Shown piece after piece: positions 1 to 8,269 of a stretch of DNA of 16,596 nucleotides. Numbering within the stretch: the stretch's first letter is position 1; each line of letters begins with the position of its first letter. The DNA is from an uncultured Bacteriovorax sp. GTDB lineage: Bacteria; Bdellovibrionota; Bacteriovoracia; Bacteriovoracales; Bacteriovoracaceae. The stretch is taken from the NCBI GenBank assembly GCA_946480715.1, contig CAMLKK010000048.1:1-16596 (forward strand), written 5' to 3'. The notes beneath the pieces are model-generated. The model was not told where the DNA came from. It ran no database searches and was given only the letters and a program-made list of their open reading frames with translations. Made by a program: the position numbers and the translations under genes.

Positions 1-74
1 AAAAATTTGTCATAACAAAAAATATCATTGCAGTGTGAGGACCGTCTATAGAGAATTCTTGTTAGGCTAAAGTC

Positions 75-848
75 ATGAAAGTCGCAACCTTCAATTGCAA
101 TTCAGTTCGTAAACGTCTTCCTATCATCCTAGAGTGGCTGGAAAAGAACAAACCAGATGTTCTCGCCTTACAAGAAACAAAAGTTCAAGACAAAGATTTT
201 CCCAAAGAGGCCTTTGAAGATTTGGGCTATCACGTTTTTTTTCGAGGAATGAAAAGTTACAACGGAGTGGCGACTATAACTCGGAATGAGCCTGAAGAAG
301 TTCTTTATGGTTTTGACAATGGTCCTGATTCAGAAGATTTTCGTCTTATTCAAACCGTTATTAATGGTGTTCGAGTCATCAATACCTATGTTCCTCAAGG
401 ATATCATCCAGAGTCAGATAAATTTCAATACAAGCTCCATTGGTTTGCTCGTCTTCGAAAATATTTCGATAAATATTTAAAGAAAAAAGAACCCATTATA
501 TGGCTTGGTGATCTCAACTGCGCTCCGGAAGAAATTGATGTCAAATATCCTGAGCGAAATGTAATGGACCCTGATTTCCATATCGACGCTCGCAAGGCCT
601 ACAAAAAAACAGTCGCCGGAAGATTTATTGATGTCTTTCGAATGAAATATCCCAAAAAGATTCAATATACTTTCTGGGACTTTTTTCGAAATGCTTATGA
701 ACATAATAGAGGGTGGCGAATTGATCACATTCTCGCCACGCCAGAGCTTGCAAAAAAATGCACTAAGGTAGTTGTTGATCTTGAGCCACGTGAGAAACCG
801 AGTCCGTCGGATCATACTTTTGTGTGGGCGAAGTTTAAACTCAGTTAA
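75..848 (+). CDS. xth: Exodeoxyribonuclease III / AP endonuclease (Xth family)
   Basis: A 257-aa protein of the exonuclease III/APE1 family, which cleaves DNA 5' to abasic sites and removes 3' blocking groups during base excision repair in the cytoplasm. The family's active-site set is visible in order: Asn7 in the N-terminal FNCNS block, Glu34 in LQETK, Tyr105 in TYVPQG, Asp146 and Asn148 in GDLNCAP, Asp217 in WRIDHI, and the terminal Asp246-His247 pair in SDHTF. The length is close to the 268 aa of E. coli Xth, so the protein looks complete and active. The ATG at 75 is preceded by a weak TTAGG ribosome site. The gene stands alone and converges on the formaldehyde operon, with 12 bases between the two stop codons and no clear terminator hairpin there. 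The family call is firm; the exact subfamily (XthA or ExoA) is inferred. Confidence 0.95.
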   Translation: MKVATFNCNSVRKRLPIILEWLEKNKPDVLALQETKVQDKDFPKEAFEDLGYHVFFRGMKSYNGVATITRNEPEEVLYGFDNGPDSEDFRLIQTVINGVRVINTYVPQGYHPESDKFQYKLHWFARLRKYFDKYLKKKEPIIWLGDLNCAPEEIDVKYPERNVMDPDFHIDARKAYKKTVAGRFIDVFRMKYPKKIQYTFWDFFRNAYEHNRGWRIDHILATPELAKKCTKVVVDLEPREKPSPSDHTFVWAKFKLS

Positions 849-860
849 ATTTTTTGCGGT

Positions 861-1142
861 CTATTTTAGATAGGTCCCCATAATTTTAGTAACCATACTA
901 ATTTCATCTTCAACATCGATGTGTTTGATTTTTTCCTGAAGTGGCCCAAACGTTTCACGCATGTGACTGTCGAGAACATCAACCATCAGACCGTTAGCAG
1001 CTCCTCTTAGAGCTGCGATTTGCTGGAGAATTTTTCCGCAATCGGTTCCCACTTCAATGGCCTTTTCAAGAGCTTCTGCCTGGCCTTTAATTCTTTTTAA
1101 TCGTGAAAGCGCGCGTTTTTTTTCGTGAACATCATACGGCAT
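861..1142 (-). CDS. frmR: Formaldehyde-responsive repressor, FrmR/CsoR/RcnR family
   Basis: A 93-aa all-helical DNA-binding repressor of the DUF156 (CsoR/RcnR/FrmR) family. In known FrmR proteins, formaldehyde crosslinks the N-terminal Pro2 amine to Cys35 of the neighbouring subunit and releases DNA. With the ATG at 1142 this protein has Pro2, Cys35 (in TDCGKILQQ) and His60 (in DSHMRE) at the same numbers as E. coli FrmR, and it shares the AALRGAANGLM core. I chose this ATG over an in-frame TTG two codons upstream: AGGAG lies 6 bases before the ATG but directly abuts the TTG, and only the ATG gives Pro2. It is the last gene of the operon, 9 bases after the S-formylglutathione hydrolase stop, so it probably represses its own transcription through the operator at 3128-3142. 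In E. coli frmRAB the repressor comes first. Confidence is high. Confidence 0.92.
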   Translation of the reverse strand: MPYDVHEKKRALSRLKRIKGQAEALEKAIEVGTDCGKILQQIAALRGAANGLMVDVLDSHMRETFGPLQEKIKHIDVEDEISMVTKIMGTYLK

Positions 1143-1151
1143 ACGCAACTC

Positions 1152-1982
1152 CTATTTTGTCAAAGCTTCAGCATGGTGTTTAATATGATTACCAATGAAG
1201 CTTGCGATAAAATAATAGCTGTGATCATAACCCTCACGCAAGTTGAGTGTAAGTGATCGCCCTGATTGTTCACAGGCCTTTTTGAGAAGTTCTGGTTTGA
1301 GTTGGTTTTCAAGAAATTCATCCGCAAGTCCTTGCTCAACAAGAAGAGGGAGACCTGACGAAGCTTTTGAAAGCAATTCTACCGTATCGTATTCTGCCCA
1401 TTTCTTTTTATCTGAACCGAGATATGCGGTAAAAGCTTTCTCACCCCAAGGGACTTGAGAAGGAGCAACGATAGGAGAGAATGCAGAAACACTTTGGTAG
1501 AGGTCAGGATTTTTTAGAGCAATCATAAGAGCGCCGTGGCCGCCCATCGAATGTCCAAAAATTCCACGACGAGAGCTCACTGAAAAATTGGCTTCGATGA
1601 GAGCGGGAAGTTCATGAACAATGTAATCATACATTTTATAATTTTTCGCCCATTCACCTTCAGTGGCATTCACGTAAAAACCAGCTCCGATCCCTAAATC
1701 ATAGCTGTCTACATTGGGAATGCCTTCGCCGCGTGGACTTGTATCAGGTGCAACTAGAATCACACCATTTTCTTCGGCATATCTTTGAGCGCCTGCTTTT
1801 TGAATAAAATTTTGCTCCGTACACGTGAGACCTGAAAGCCAGTAGAGCACTGGAAGTTTTTTTGTCTCAGCTGCTTTTGGAAAATAAATGGCGACATTCA
1901 TCGAACATTTTAGTGTCGTCGATTCATGTTGATACACGTCTTGAAAGCCGCCGAAGCAGGCACGATGTTCTAATCTTTTCAT
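1152..1982 (-). CDS. fghA: S-formylglutathione hydrolase (esterase D family)
   Basis: A 276-aa cytoplasmic alpha/beta-hydrolase that hydrolyses S-formylglutathione to formate and glutathione, the second step of glutathione-dependent formaldehyde detoxification. The catalytic triad can be read directly: Ser145 in the nucleophile elbow GHSMGG, Asp221 in GLADEF and His254 in GYDHSYYF. The family signatures LSGLTCTEQNF (49-59) and APDTSPRGEG (78-87) are present. The length is typical of FrmB/YeiG/esterase D proteins. The ATG at 1982 is preceded by AAGGAAAA, which overlaps the stop of the dehydrogenase gene 12 bases upstream, so the two are co-transcribed and probably translationally coupled. Confidence is very high because the neighbours encode the preceding enzyme and the regulator of the same pathway. 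Confidence 0.97.
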   Translation of the reverse strand: MKRLEHRACFGGFQDVYQHESTTLKCSMNVAIYFPKAAETKKLPVLYWLSGLTCTEQNFIQKAGAQRYAEENGVILVAPDTSPRGEGIPNVDSYDLGIGAGFYVNATEGEWAKNYKMYDYIVHELPALIEANFSVSSRRGIFGHSMGGHGALMIALKNPDLYQSVSAFSPIVAPSQVPWGEKAFTAYLGSDKKKWAEYDTVELLSKASSGLPLLVEQGLADEFLENQLKPELLKKACEQSGRSLTLNLREGYDHSYYFIASFIGNHIKHHAEALTK

Positions 1983-1994
1983 TTAATATTTTCC

Positions 1995-3176
<1,182 letters not shown>

Positions 3177-3210
3177 TTAAGAAGAATTGAATCCATGCTA
3201 ATTTTGTTTG

Positions 3211-4527
3211 ATGAAAATTTCCCTCGTTTATTCACATGACCAATCACATTGGCTAAGCTGCCAATTTATTACAAAAAATCTCCTCGCTAGCTATGCACGT
3301 TTTTTGCCCATAAAGAATGCAAAAAAATGTCAGATTGTTAATTTTCACAAACAGTTGAATGAAAGTGATGTAGAGCTAGAAGCACGGAAGATCGTAAGAT
3401 TTTGTCCCGACCTCATCATCTTCGTGGATCACACACCTCATCCTTATGGTCTCATAAATTATCTAGCGCGTGACTATCGGAACTCAAAAGAAACAACGCG
3501 ACCAAAAATATATTTTCACGTCTATGGTGATTTTCCACTTATGAGTTTTTACTGGATGAACTGCGAGAAGGCGTTAAAGCAATTCGAAGTAAAATGGTTT
3601 TGTGCATCTAATGCTCAATTAGAATTATTAAAAAAATTTATTAAAGGTCCTCATACTTCTATTAAGAAGATTCCTTTTCCAGTTGATGGAACTACTTTCA
3701 ATTATCGTCCTTCATTTCGCCATGATTTAAGAAAGCGGCTAAAAATTTCAGATGAAGAAATTGTGTTTCTTTACACGGGGAGAATCAGTTATCAAAAGCG
3801 TCTTGCAGAACTTTTAACTCTTTTTGAAATCGTATCAAAATCTTATGAAGGGAAGTGTAAATTACTTATCGCTGGTAATTTTGATAATTTAGGTAACCCA
3901 TATATAGGTGATCATTTGCATGAAGGAGAATACTCACAAAAATTAATAGGATTTTTATCTAAATTTCCAAAAAAAATTAGAGATTCAATTCTTTATCTTG
4001 GTAACATCGAACAAATCGCATTAAGCAAAGTTTATAATGCCTCTGACATTTTCGTTTCACTGAGTACGCACAATGATGAAGATTTCGGGATGTCTCCAGC
4101 AGAAGCATTACTAACGGGTCTACCTGCCATTCTTACTAATTGGGGTGGTTATGCGTGTTTTAATGAATCGCAATCAGAAGTTTCTTTAGTAAATGTGCGG
4201 ATAAGTAAATCTTCTCCGGTTATCGATATTCATTTTGGACAATTTCTAGCTGCAGCCAATCGTTTGATGACTGAAATTGAAAATATTAGAAAGAATAGAA
4301 AAAGAAGAAGCTTATTTAATGCCAAACAATGGGAGATAACTTCTATTGCTAGACTATTAAATGAAAGTCTCTCAGATGATGCCTCCATTCCTTTTAAGGG
4401 TTTTACAAACCAGCTTTCAGCATTCTCTGGAGCCCTTCGAAAAAATACTCCTTTTGTTATAGAACGATCCTTTTATTCGCCCCTTTATAATGAGTTATAT
4501 GAAAACTATATATCAAAAAAATTATAA
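3211..4527 (+). CDS. GT-B fold glycosyltransferase (GT4-like, group 1)
   Basis: A protein of about 438 aa with the two-lobed GT-B layout. The C-terminal lobe is recognisable: FLYTGRISYQKR (about 186-197) resembles the phosphate-contacting strand-loop with its Arg/Lys pair, KLLIAGN follows, and then GNIEQ, the ASDIFVSLS strand, and EDFGMSPAEAL with the E-x7-E pair (Glu290, Glu298). This is the nucleotide-sugar-binding signature of GT4 retaining enzymes. The N-terminal acceptor lobe is divergent, with VDHTPHPYG and FHVYGDFP blocks. No signal peptide or membrane segment is seen, so it is probably cytoplasmic. The ATG at 3211 is chosen over an in-frame TTG at 3208; no good ribosome site precedes either. 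The last 38 bases overlap the next gene, so they form one operon with the peptide locus. The sugar and acceptor are unknown; an acceptor such as the small peptide encoded at 5606 is inference from context. Confidence 0.82.
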   Translation: MKISLVYSHDQSHWLSCQFITKNLLASYARFLPIKNAKKCQIVNFHKQLNESDVELEARKIVRFCPDLIIFVDHTPHPYGLINYLARDYRNSKETTRPKIYFHVYGDFPLMSFYWMNCEKALKQFEVKWFCASNAQLELLKKFIKGPHTSIKKIPFPVDGTTFNYRPSFRHDLRKRLKISDEEIVFLYTGRISYQKRLAELLTLFEIVSKSYEGKCKLLIAGNFDNLGNPYIGDHLHEGEYSQKLIGFLSKFPKKIRDSILYLGNIEQIALSKVYNASDIFVSLSTHNDEDFGMSPAEALLTGLPAILTNWGGYACFNESQSEVSLVNVRISKSSPVIDIHFGQFLAAANRLMTEIENIRKNRKRRSLFNAKQWEITSIARLLNESLSDDASIPFKGFTNQLSAFSGALRKNTPFVIERSFYSPLYNELYENYISKKL

Positions 4528-5548
4528 TAAGGTTTATTCAGAATATTCAAACAATTCAGGTGAATTCAGAAATCTCACACTGGATGAGAAATTTCTTGAT
4601 GACTCTGTTTTAATGAAAGATTTTTTTTCAACTCTTTCTTACTGGTCAAGTCCATATTCCAATCCTATGAATTCTGGGTTTATCGGTAAGGTCAATAATT
4701 TAAATGCCTTCAAAAACATAGAAACTTTTTTTTGTAGAGACGGACTTTTTTTTCTCATTCACTTTTTTTTAAAATTTCCAGCACCTGGTAGCTTACGAAC
4801 AGTTTTAATTGTTAATTTGATTTATGCAGAAATCGTTCCTAGAGCATGGATGAAGAATGTAGTTTTTTATGAACGAGGCACATTTTCAATTATTAAGAAT
4901 TATAATTGGGAAAATAGGGATTCCTTAATAATTAAGTGTGTACTGTTCGATCAAGAGTTTGAAACTAAAAATCAAAATGATCTGTTGAAAATTGAAAAAC
5001 TAAAACGAATTGATTTCAGTAAATATAAAAAAGTTAAAATTTTTATGTGGCAGAGAAATGATGGTTTTTTAAATTATTCATGGGGAGGAGATAAGTTTTT
5101 TGCTAAGCGATTGAACAAGTTTTACCATGAAATGTTAGTATATCTTTCAAAGTTTAAAAATGTAGAGTTCATTGATTATGATCAGCTCAGCAGTTTAAAA
5201 AATTACCACACTTATTGTTTTTATGATTTGAATGCAAAGTGGGCCTACGTAGGTGATGACTATCTCGATTATTTATTACTTTCAAGAGGTGTTATTCCTT
5301 TGGACAAAGGCCAAAGGAGGTCAATATTCATTGAGCAATTTATTCCTTTAAGTCCACATCATGGTTTTCGTCTTCTGAATTTTGAAAGTGTCGGGACGAT
5401 CGGGACCAATTTCGAATTTTATAAAAAAGTAAAAAAGAAAGAAGATTCACAGCACTTAACATCTCTTAATCGAACAATATCACAATTTAATTTTCAACTA
5501 CATTCACTGGAAGATAAAATTTTAATTAATGAGTTTAATGAATTTTAA
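4490..5548 (+). CDS. Unrecognised 352-aa protein of the peptide-modification cluster
   Basis: I do not recognise this family. The protein is aromatic- and Lys-rich and has no signal peptide. It has one hydrophobic patch near residues 86-115 (FFLIHFFLKF onward) that could be buried core rather than a membrane span. Notable blocks are KIFMWQRNDGF, VEFIDYDQL, FYDLNAKWAYVGDDYLDYLL and IPLSPHHGFRLLNFESVG; the His-His and the Asp-Asp pair are candidate functional residues. The start at 4490 overlaps the glycosyltransferase gene by 38 bases; an alternative ATG lies three codons later at 4499. Very low GC (for example 11 of 60 bases at 4981-5040) marks this gene out from the flanking housekeeping genes. 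Its place between a glycosyltransferase and a putative precursor peptide suggests a partner or modification enzyme, possibly a diverged transferase, but no function can be assigned. Confidence 0.8.
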   Translation: MSYMKTIYQKNYNKVYSEYSNNSGEFRNLTLDEKFLDDSVLMKDFFSTLSYWSSPYSNPMNSGFIGKVNNLNAFKNIETFFCRDGLFFLIHFFLKFPAPGSLRTVLIVNLIYAEIVPRAWMKNVVFYERGTFSIIKNYNWENRDSLIIKCVLFDQEFETKNQNDLLKIEKLKRIDFSKYKKVKIFMWQRNDGFLNYSWGGDKFFAKRLNKFYHEMLVYLSKFKNVEFIDYDQLSSLKNYHTYCFYDLNAKWAYVGDDYLDYLLLSRGVIPLDKGQRRSIFIEQFIPLSPHHGFRLLNFESVGTIGTNFEFYKKVKKKEDSQHLTSLNRTISQFNFQLHSLEDKILINEFNEF

Positions 5549-5605
5549 AATACAGTGTTCTCTAATTGTTTGCGATTAACATTGGAATATGTTAATTTTT
5601 ATTTA

Positions 5606-5800
5606 ATGAAAAAGAAAAACTCCTTCAAGAAGCTGAAGCGAAAGAAGGAAAAAAAAACAGCAGTGAAGCAAAATGATGTTTCTCTGGATGACAATCAAAA
5701 CGATGGTTTTGGTTCCATAACTATTATAAAAGTTGGTACTGCGCTAGCTACTTTCAATATCATTCAAAATTCCGATGCTGGCCCGGTAGAGTTGTACTAA
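5606..5800 (+). CDS. Small Lys-rich peptide, candidate RiPP precursor
   Basis: A 64-aa peptide with two unlike halves. Residues 1-17 are dominated by lysine (KKKNSFKKLKRKKEKK), followed by a linker rich in Asp/Asn/Gln (SLDDNQNDGFG). The C-terminal half is mildly hydrophobic and Gly/Thr/Ile-rich (SITIIKVGTALATF), ending in NIIQNSDAGPVELY. There are no cysteines and no Sec signal peptide. The stop codon overlaps the start of the PqqD-like gene (TAATG), and a hydroxylase gene follows, so a precursor role is the natural reading. Asn, Asp, Ser and Thr in the C-terminal half would be candidate sites for hydroxylation or glycosylation. The ATG at 5606 is preferred to an in-frame GTG at 5555. No clear ribosome site is seen, but a five-codon mini-ORF (5589-5606) ends in TAATG on this start. 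The gene is likely real; its role is inference. Confidence 0.62.
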   Translation: MKKKNSFKKLKRKKEKKTAVKQNDVSLDDNQNDGFGSITIIKVGTALATFNIIQNSDAGPVELY

Positions 5801-6066
5801 TGCTCTCAAAAAAAATTAATTTTTCAAAAGAAGTAAAGTTTGATTTTTTTGGAAAAGACCAGATTCTCATTTATCAAAAAGATCATCTTTTAATCGATAA
5901 AATTGCGCACGAACTTGTCGTCTCCCTCATGTCTTTGAATCAAGTTGATTACCAGGAATTTGTTTTTGTTTATTCTGAGAAATACAAACATATTCCTGGA
6001 GTAAGAGAGAAAATTGAAACGCTCATTGTAACTTTAATAAAACATCAGATTGTTTTCTTAAGTTAG
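5800..6066 (+). CDS. PqqD-like RiPP recognition element (RRE) protein
   Basis: An 88-aa soluble protein with the size and pattern of stand-alone PqqD-like proteins, small winged-helix domains that hold the leader part of a precursor peptide for modifying enzymes. Visible features are an N-terminal beta-rich part (KFDFFGKDQILIYQKD), a helix (LLIDKIAHELVVSLMSL), and then YQEFVFVYSEKY before a helix ending ETLIVTLIKHQIVFLS. This resembles the family's closing 'fL..L...glv' segment. Residue identity is low, so the call rests on size, pattern and context. Its ATG shares one base with the stop of the 64-aa peptide gene, and the hydroxylase gene begins one base after its stop, so the three are probably made together. 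Alternative: an unrelated small helical adaptor. Confidence 0.6.
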   Translation: MLSKKINFSKEVKFDFFGKDQILIYQKDHLLIDKIAHELVVSLMSLNQVDYQEFVFVYSEKYKHIPGVREKIETLIVTLIKHQIVFLS

Positions 6067-6067
6067 T

Positions 6068-6976
6068 ATGAAAACTAATTTCCGTTATAAAAAACATTAT
6101 TCGATACCGCTAAGAAAAGAATTAATAGATACAATGTATGAAGAAGCCACGAGAGGGCTTAATTCAGCTATTCCTTATCGACATTATCTAAACCAAGGTA
6201 CAGGAAAAATTATTCAACTGATTTCACCAGGCGGCCGATCAATAGAAGCGGGTGGAGTCAGCACTCAAGAAAGCTTTAAAGCGACAAAATATTTAAAAAG
6301 TTGCCCAACAATTAGTAAGTTCCTCGAAAGTCTACCAGGGAAGAAATTCTCTTGCAGAATTTCTTTGATCCAAGGAGGAGGAGGGCTCTTACCACATCGT
6401 GATTTTTTTAGAAATATTGAATTTGGTGTAGTACGTTTACACATTCCTCTACAAACAAATAAAAAATTTAATTTCAATATTGGTGGAAAGAATTTTTTTC
6501 TGAAAAAATATCACGCTCATTTTGTTGATGTCTCAAAAGTTCACTTTGTGACTAATGATTGTAGTGAAGATAGAATTCATATAATAATCGATATTGAAGT
6601 AACTGAGCAGCTCATTGGCCTTTTCAAGTTTCCAAAAACGTTGAATCAACTTCATTATTTAGACACAAAAAAGGCGCGACATTCACTGCCTCTAAAGGAG
6701 ATAGTTTTGAAAATTCCGAAAGAGTATTTACCATACACGCTTACAACTCGTGATTGCAAAATTGTTCAGAAAAAAAAGAAATGGTTTTTTGTTACTGATA
6801 ATTACGAATTTGAGATTATAAAAGCTAAATGCGGTGGCTTTAATTTGGATACGGTTGGTCCAGGATGGGTTTTTTACTTGTCTGAAAATTCAATACACAT
6901 TTTAAGTTCAGGACTTCCAGTGTTCGGCAAAAATAATATTATCAATGGCACGGTAAGTACTTCAATTAAGTTTTAA
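6068..6976 (+). CDS. Aspartyl/asparaginyl beta-hydroxylase-like protein with C-terminal extension
   Basis: A 302-aa protein whose residues 1-178 match the aspartyl/asparaginyl beta-hydroxylase fold (PF05118-type, Fe(II)/2-oxoglutarate dependent). Visible motifs are LLPHRDFF with His110 and Asp112, VVRLHIPLQTN with Arg123, a GG turn at 139-140, VHFVTND with the second iron ligand His158, and DRIHIIIDIE with Arg169, the expected 2-oxoglutarate-binding residue. The enzyme should therefore be catalytically competent and hydroxylate Asp or Asn side chains in a peptide or protein. Residues about 180-302 form an extra beta-rich domain that I cannot assign and that the minimal family does not need; it could bind substrate. 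The gene begins one base after the RRE-like gene. The small peptide at 5606 is the obvious candidate substrate, by position only. The gene ends 5 bases from the convergent downstream gene. Confidence 0.8.
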   Translation: MKTNFRYKKHYSIPLRKELIDTMYEEATRGLNSAIPYRHYLNQGTGKIIQLISPGGRSIEAGGVSTQESFKATKYLKSCPTISKFLESLPGKKFSCRISLIQGGGGLLPHRDFFRNIEFGVVRLHIPLQTNKKFNFNIGGKNFFLKKYHAHFVDVSKVHFVTNDCSEDRIHIIIDIEVTEQLIGLFKFPKTLNQLHYLDTKKARHSLPLKEIVLKIPKEYLPYTLTTRDCKIVQKKKKWFFVTDNYEFEIIKAKCGGFNLDTVGPGWVFYLSENSIHILSSGLPVFGKNNIINGTVSTSIKF

Positions 6977-6981
6977 AAAAA

Positions 6982-7590
6982 TTAACGTAGTTTTTTGAAT
7001 TTTATAAAGTTAAGGAAAATTGCAAAGAATGTCATGCCTACGGCTAAAATGAATAAAGTAGATGTATCTTTTGAATTTGTTTTACCTGCTTGAGATAGAA
7101 TAAGGTTTGATCGCTCTTCTTTTAATTGATCAATGGTGGCCTTGAGTTCTACAATTTCGACATAAAGATCGTTCGTGAAAGTAACTGCTGGATCTTTTGA
7201 TGCGCCTACGACCCAGGCCATTTGATCGTTTGCTGCTTTATTTATCATTTTTTCCAGTTCAGGATTTTGCAAGTGCGCTTCATCTGGGACAAGTGTATCA
7301 ACTAAGCGACTGATTGTTCCTTTTGTTTTTTCTGGTTGAATCAATGTCATCGCGGATTTGGTTCGCACCCTATGATCATCGTACATTTTGACTGCGTGAT
7401 CATAGATATCCATTTTCAAATATTTTACTGATTGCTCGAAATTTAAGCCTGAAAGTTTTTCTATTGGTAGTCGATACTGAGGTGGTTTGTAATTATTGTA
7501 AAGGGATTCACGATCTACTTTAGTTATTGAATCTTCCGCTATAATAACGGAGGAAAAAACGAAAAATGTAAGAGCTAAAACTTTTTTCAT
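6982..7590 (-). CDS. Exported single-pass membrane protein with coiled coil, paralog B
   Basis: A 202-aa protein of no recognised family. It has an N-terminal Sec signal peptide (MKKVLALTFFVFSSVIIA, cleavage near residue 18), a periplasmic domain starting VDRESLYNNYKPP, a charged heptad-like segment (VEIVELKATIDQLKEERSNL) likely to form a coiled coil, one C-terminal membrane span (about 175-195) and a short basic tail (KFKKLR). This predicts a bitopic inner-membrane protein with its domain in the periplasm. It is a diverged tandem copy of the gene immediately upstream. Shared landmarks are VDRE(S/T)L, LP(I/L)(E/D)K, an ND-(x)n-AE/VE-I/V block and (K)AxI(D/E)QLK before the membrane span. The stop of the upstream gene directly abuts this ATG (TAGATG), so they form one operon. 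It may act as a scaffold or tether for the neighbouring system; that is conjecture. Confidence 0.82.
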   Translation of the reverse strand: MKKVLALTFFVFSSVIIAEDSITKVDRESLYNNYKPPQYRLPIEKLSGLNFEQSVKYLKMDIYDHAVKMYDDHRVRTKSAMTLIQPEKTKGTISRLVDTLVPDEAHLQNPELEKMINKAANDQMAWVVGASKDPAVTFTNDLYVEIVELKATIDQLKEERSNLILSQAGKTNSKDTSTLFILAVGMTFFAIFLNFIKFKKLR

Positions 7591-8220
7591 CTATGTTTTC
7601 TTCTTAACAGTTGATTTCTTGCCTGAATCCAAAAAGAGTGAAAGACAGACTGAAAGTGAAGACAATCCTAAAAGCGTGTAAAGTAGCATACTGTTATCTA
7701 CATTTTCTTCCGACTCTGAACGAGTTACGTTCTTCTTCAACTGTTCGATTTGCGCCTTCATATTAATAACTTCAGCCGCCATATCATTTATCAGGGCCTG
7801 GGTGGGGTTTGAATTAGTCTCGTAGATAACATCGACAGCTTGTTTCCCAATAAGCGTTATCTGATCGTTAAGAGTCGAATCAATGGTAATAGGTTCGTTT
7901 TTTAAAAGTTCTTCAGTGATTAATTGAATTTTTTTTCTGTTTTCAAAACTATTTAAGAGAGGAATAGATGTTTTAACTTGTGAAATATAATTGTTCTGAA
8001 CTTCATCCAAATAACTTGCAATGTACTTGGCAATTACAGGCTTCATTTGATCTTGCGGGAGTATCTGAATTTTATCCAATGGCAATTTGGCAGGTGGGAG
8101 TTTAAATGCACGATGAAGCGTTTCTCTATCGACGCGTTCGATGTCTGTTGAGGAGAAGGAACAGACAGGGATTAAAAATATTAGAGAAATAAATTTAAAG
8201 AAAAGAATCATTTGTTTCAT
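7591..8220 (-). CDS. Exported single-pass membrane protein with coiled coil, paralog A
   Basis: A 209-aa protein with the same architecture as its downstream neighbour: a signal peptide (about residues 1-23), a periplasmic domain opening with VDRETLHRAFKLPP and LPLDKIQ, a coiled-coil-like stretch (EVINMKAQIEQLKKNV), one C-terminal membrane span (SMLLYTLLGLSSLSVCLSLF) and a Lys-rich cytoplasmic tail (KKSTVKKKT). The two copies share landmarks but differ over most positions, so the duplication is old. The ATG at 8220 has a second in-frame ATG three codons later, and neither has a good ribosome site. It is transcribed away from the Lnt-like gene at 8310, from which it is separated by an 89-base AT-rich intergenic region containing an inverted repeat. 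The family is not recognised and no enzyme motif is seen. Confidence 0.82.
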   Translation of the reverse strand: MKQMILFFKFISLIFLIPVCSFSSTDIERVDRETLHRAFKLPPAKLPLDKIQILPQDQMKPVIAKYIASYLDEVQNNYISQVKTSIPLLNSFENRKKIQLITEELLKNEPITIDSTLNDQITLIGKQAVDVIYETNSNPTQALINDMAAEVINMKAQIEQLKKNVTRSESEENVDNSMLLYTLLGLSSLSVCLSLFLDSGKKSTVKKKT

Positions 8221-8269
8221 GATTTTTCGATGTGTTTGAGTTTTAATATAAATATTTTGTGGTTATATA

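Noticed and set aside
1..74. Promoter for the exonuclease gene
   Set aside because: TTGTCA-like and TATAGA-like hexamers are present but not at acceptable spacing; nothing else is recognisable in these bases.
477..815. Minus-strand open frame inside the exonuclease III gene
   Set aside because: The plus frame carries the complete exonuclease III active site; the minus frame shows no recognisable motif.
1143..1148. Two-codon upstream TTG extension of the FrmR-type repressor
   Set aside because: The ribosome site would abut the TTG, and Pro2/Cys35/His60 numbering fits only the ATG at 1142.
5555..5605. GTG-initiated extension of the 64-aa peptide by 17 residues
   Set aside because: There is no ribosome site, it begins 7 bases after the upstream stop, and the extension (MFSNCLRLTLEYVNFYL) looks unlike the rest. 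It cannot be fully excluded.
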